Source: Sclerurus mexicanus (lineage: Eukaryota; Chordata; Aves; Passeriformes; Furnariidae). Taken from it: a DNA stretch of 64,000 bases. Positions 62,801-64,000 of the stretch are shown here, piece after piece. The DNA lies in assembly GCA_013396755.1 (NCBI GenBank), contig VWZF01002844.1:1503412-1567411 (forward strand), read 5' to 3'. The notes under the pieces are model-generated. The model saw only the letters and a program-made list of their open reading frames with translations, did not search any database and was not told where the DNA came from. The position numbers and the translations under genes were made by a program. Numbering within the stretch: position 1 is the first letter of the stretch; each line of letters begins with the position of its first letter.

Positions 62801-63569
62801 GAACAAACTAACTTTGACAAAAGCATAATAGAGAAATAAAAATGCTAGGAGCTGGTAAGGAAGAGTGTAAGACAACAATTTGTTAAACATTGTTTTTAGT
62901 ATTTATTAGCAAAATTAAACCTGAAGTTGTTACGACAGCAGAAGGCAAGGGTAATTAACAAGGTTCTTGTTAACAGATCCCTTGGGGTGGATTAGAGTGA
63001 AGTGACAGTGAATGATGGATGTTTGTAAATACATATATGTAGGGTTTATTTTAGAACAATTTGGTTGCAAAGCAAAACATGCAGCTGTTTTGTTTGTTAT
63101 TATCTATAGTAATATAGCAATATAAAAGCATAAAAATAACACTCAAGAAAATGTATAAAACAAAGAAAAAAAGATTAAAATAGAGATACAGTCATCACCC
63201 ACTGGATCCAACAATGAGACTTGGTAGTTGCAATGTCACTGTCTGTGATAGTCTTGGGGGAAGTACATAAAACTCAGAGATTTCATGAGTTATATACGCT
63301 CAGGATCAGGTAGGAATGCCTAGTAGCTCCCCTGGAATGGGGAGTTTTACAATGGATGATGTAATACTGGATCACAGGACATATGAGACTTTGACACCTT
63401 CTAAGACATTACAACTGCTTATTATGTCAGTGGAGGTGAGTCCATTATGGCCCATTATGGCCCATCAGCAGAGACAAAATACCTCCAGACCACACCTGAA
63501 TGTCTCAGTGCTGCCCCAGCAGGGAGCTATCATAGCTGAGTCATTTGTGTAAGGAAAAAGAAACACTAC
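56811..63569. other. Unique non-coding DNA, 56.8-63.6 kb
   Basis: No gene is supportable. Overlapping frames between 60174 and 60904 on both strands are the most prominent, but none has a recognisable domain or an ATG at its start. There is a 12-base T run at 58632-58643, and a 10-base ATTATGGCCC unit is repeated in tandem at 63444-63463. Confidence 0.45.
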
Positions 63570-63790
63570 CCCTGCGTTGAAGGATTTGCATCTTTCCTTC
63601 TCTTGTTTAACATCCAGCTTGTAGCCAGAGATGTTGAGTGTGCACGCCTTCAGCACCCGGGCAGCCACCCTGCACATTGCTAGCAAAGCACCCTGATGAT
63701 TATTTGATCCATTAGCATTAACAGCCCAGTTTCCCACGGGAGGGGGTGAGTGTGCAAATGAATCTATTGGCTGTGGCCTCCTCAAAGCCT
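63570..63790. other. Candidate conserved non-coding block
   Basis: A perfect octamer ATTTGCAT (63584-63591) and an inverted TGCAAAT (63753-63759) bracket a compositionally balanced segment that contains GATGATTATTTGATCC, ATTAGCATTAAC and a CACCCGGGC word. There is no repeat. A 106-codon minus-strand frame overlaps it but shows nothing protein-like that I recognise. The paired octamers are visible; enhancer function is inferred. Confidence 0.3.
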
Positions 63791-64000
63791 TTTTTACTTC
63801 TCCTTAAACCTGAGATGATTAGACCCTAGTATAACCTTTATCTTATCTCAAGTTCCCATCAGGAGGCTTAATCCACAGTCCAATTCCCTGAAATCCAGGA
63901 GGCAGATCTGGGCAGGAAGTGGGCTTGGATGATTTTAACAATGTTTAATCCATATTTCTGTCTCTTACAAAAATACTTGTGGACAAACCGTTTCAAGAAA
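63791..64000. other. Unique non-coding DNA at the window end
   Basis: I see no gene or repeat. The sequence runs off the window. Confidence 0.5.

Overview
The window looks like nuclear DNA from a passerine bird. Three signs point there: several CR1 non-LTR retrotransposon pieces with the usual avian CR1 3' tail, an LTR that begins with the avian TGTCATGGTTTAACCCC-type terminus (minus strand), and a short element at about 2.28-2.41 kb that joins a tRNA-Ile-derived head to a CR1-like tail, the design of the passerine TguSINE1 family. The DNA is AT-rich, poor in CpG and poor in repeats, as expected for a gene desert or a very large intron on a bird macrochromosome. There is no bacterial or phage architecture.

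I find no protein-coding gene, exon, rRNA, functional tRNA or CRISPR array that I can support. Nearly all open frames are short, many start only at GTG or TTG, and none resembles a host protein. The one recognisable protein-coding trace is the decayed reverse transcriptase of a CR1 element (about 34.19-34.69 kb, minus strand).

Layout. 1-2.3 kb: unique AT-rich DNA. 2.28-2.41 kb: TguSINE1-like SINE (minus). 2.4-20.4 kb: unique DNA holding an exact 39-bp direct duplication (5044-5082 and 6985-7023), AT palindromes at 13.39 and 15.92 kb, and a candidate conserved block at 17.7-18.1 kb. 20.4-20.69 kb: 5' part of an ERV LTR (minus). 21.66-21.89 and 22.72-22.93 kb: two CR1 3' ends (plus). 23.976-24.115 kb: a pure 28-copy AGGAT pentanucleotide array. 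24.1-33.5 kb: unique DNA with an AAT array at 32.2 kb and two candidate conserved blocks at 27.7 and 29.0-29.6 kb. 33.575-34.685 kb: the longest CR1 (minus). 36.2-36.8 kb: a 451-bp solo LTR inserted in a CR1 3' end, with a perfect 5-bp target duplication. 36.8-64 kb: unique DNA with homeodomain-motif-rich candidate regulatory blocks at 37.55-37.92, 44.46-44.74 and 63.57-63.79 kb, a compound inverted and tandem repeat at 45.1 kb, and an unclassified higher-GC block at 55.96-56.49 kb.

No genes work together here. What can be read is a record of transposition (CR1, CR1-mobilised SINE, ERV LTRs), microsatellite growth and small local duplications, plus stretches whose composition suggests distal regulatory elements. 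The regulatory calls rest on motif content and general appearance only and need an alignment to be accepted. I found no convincing new biological system.
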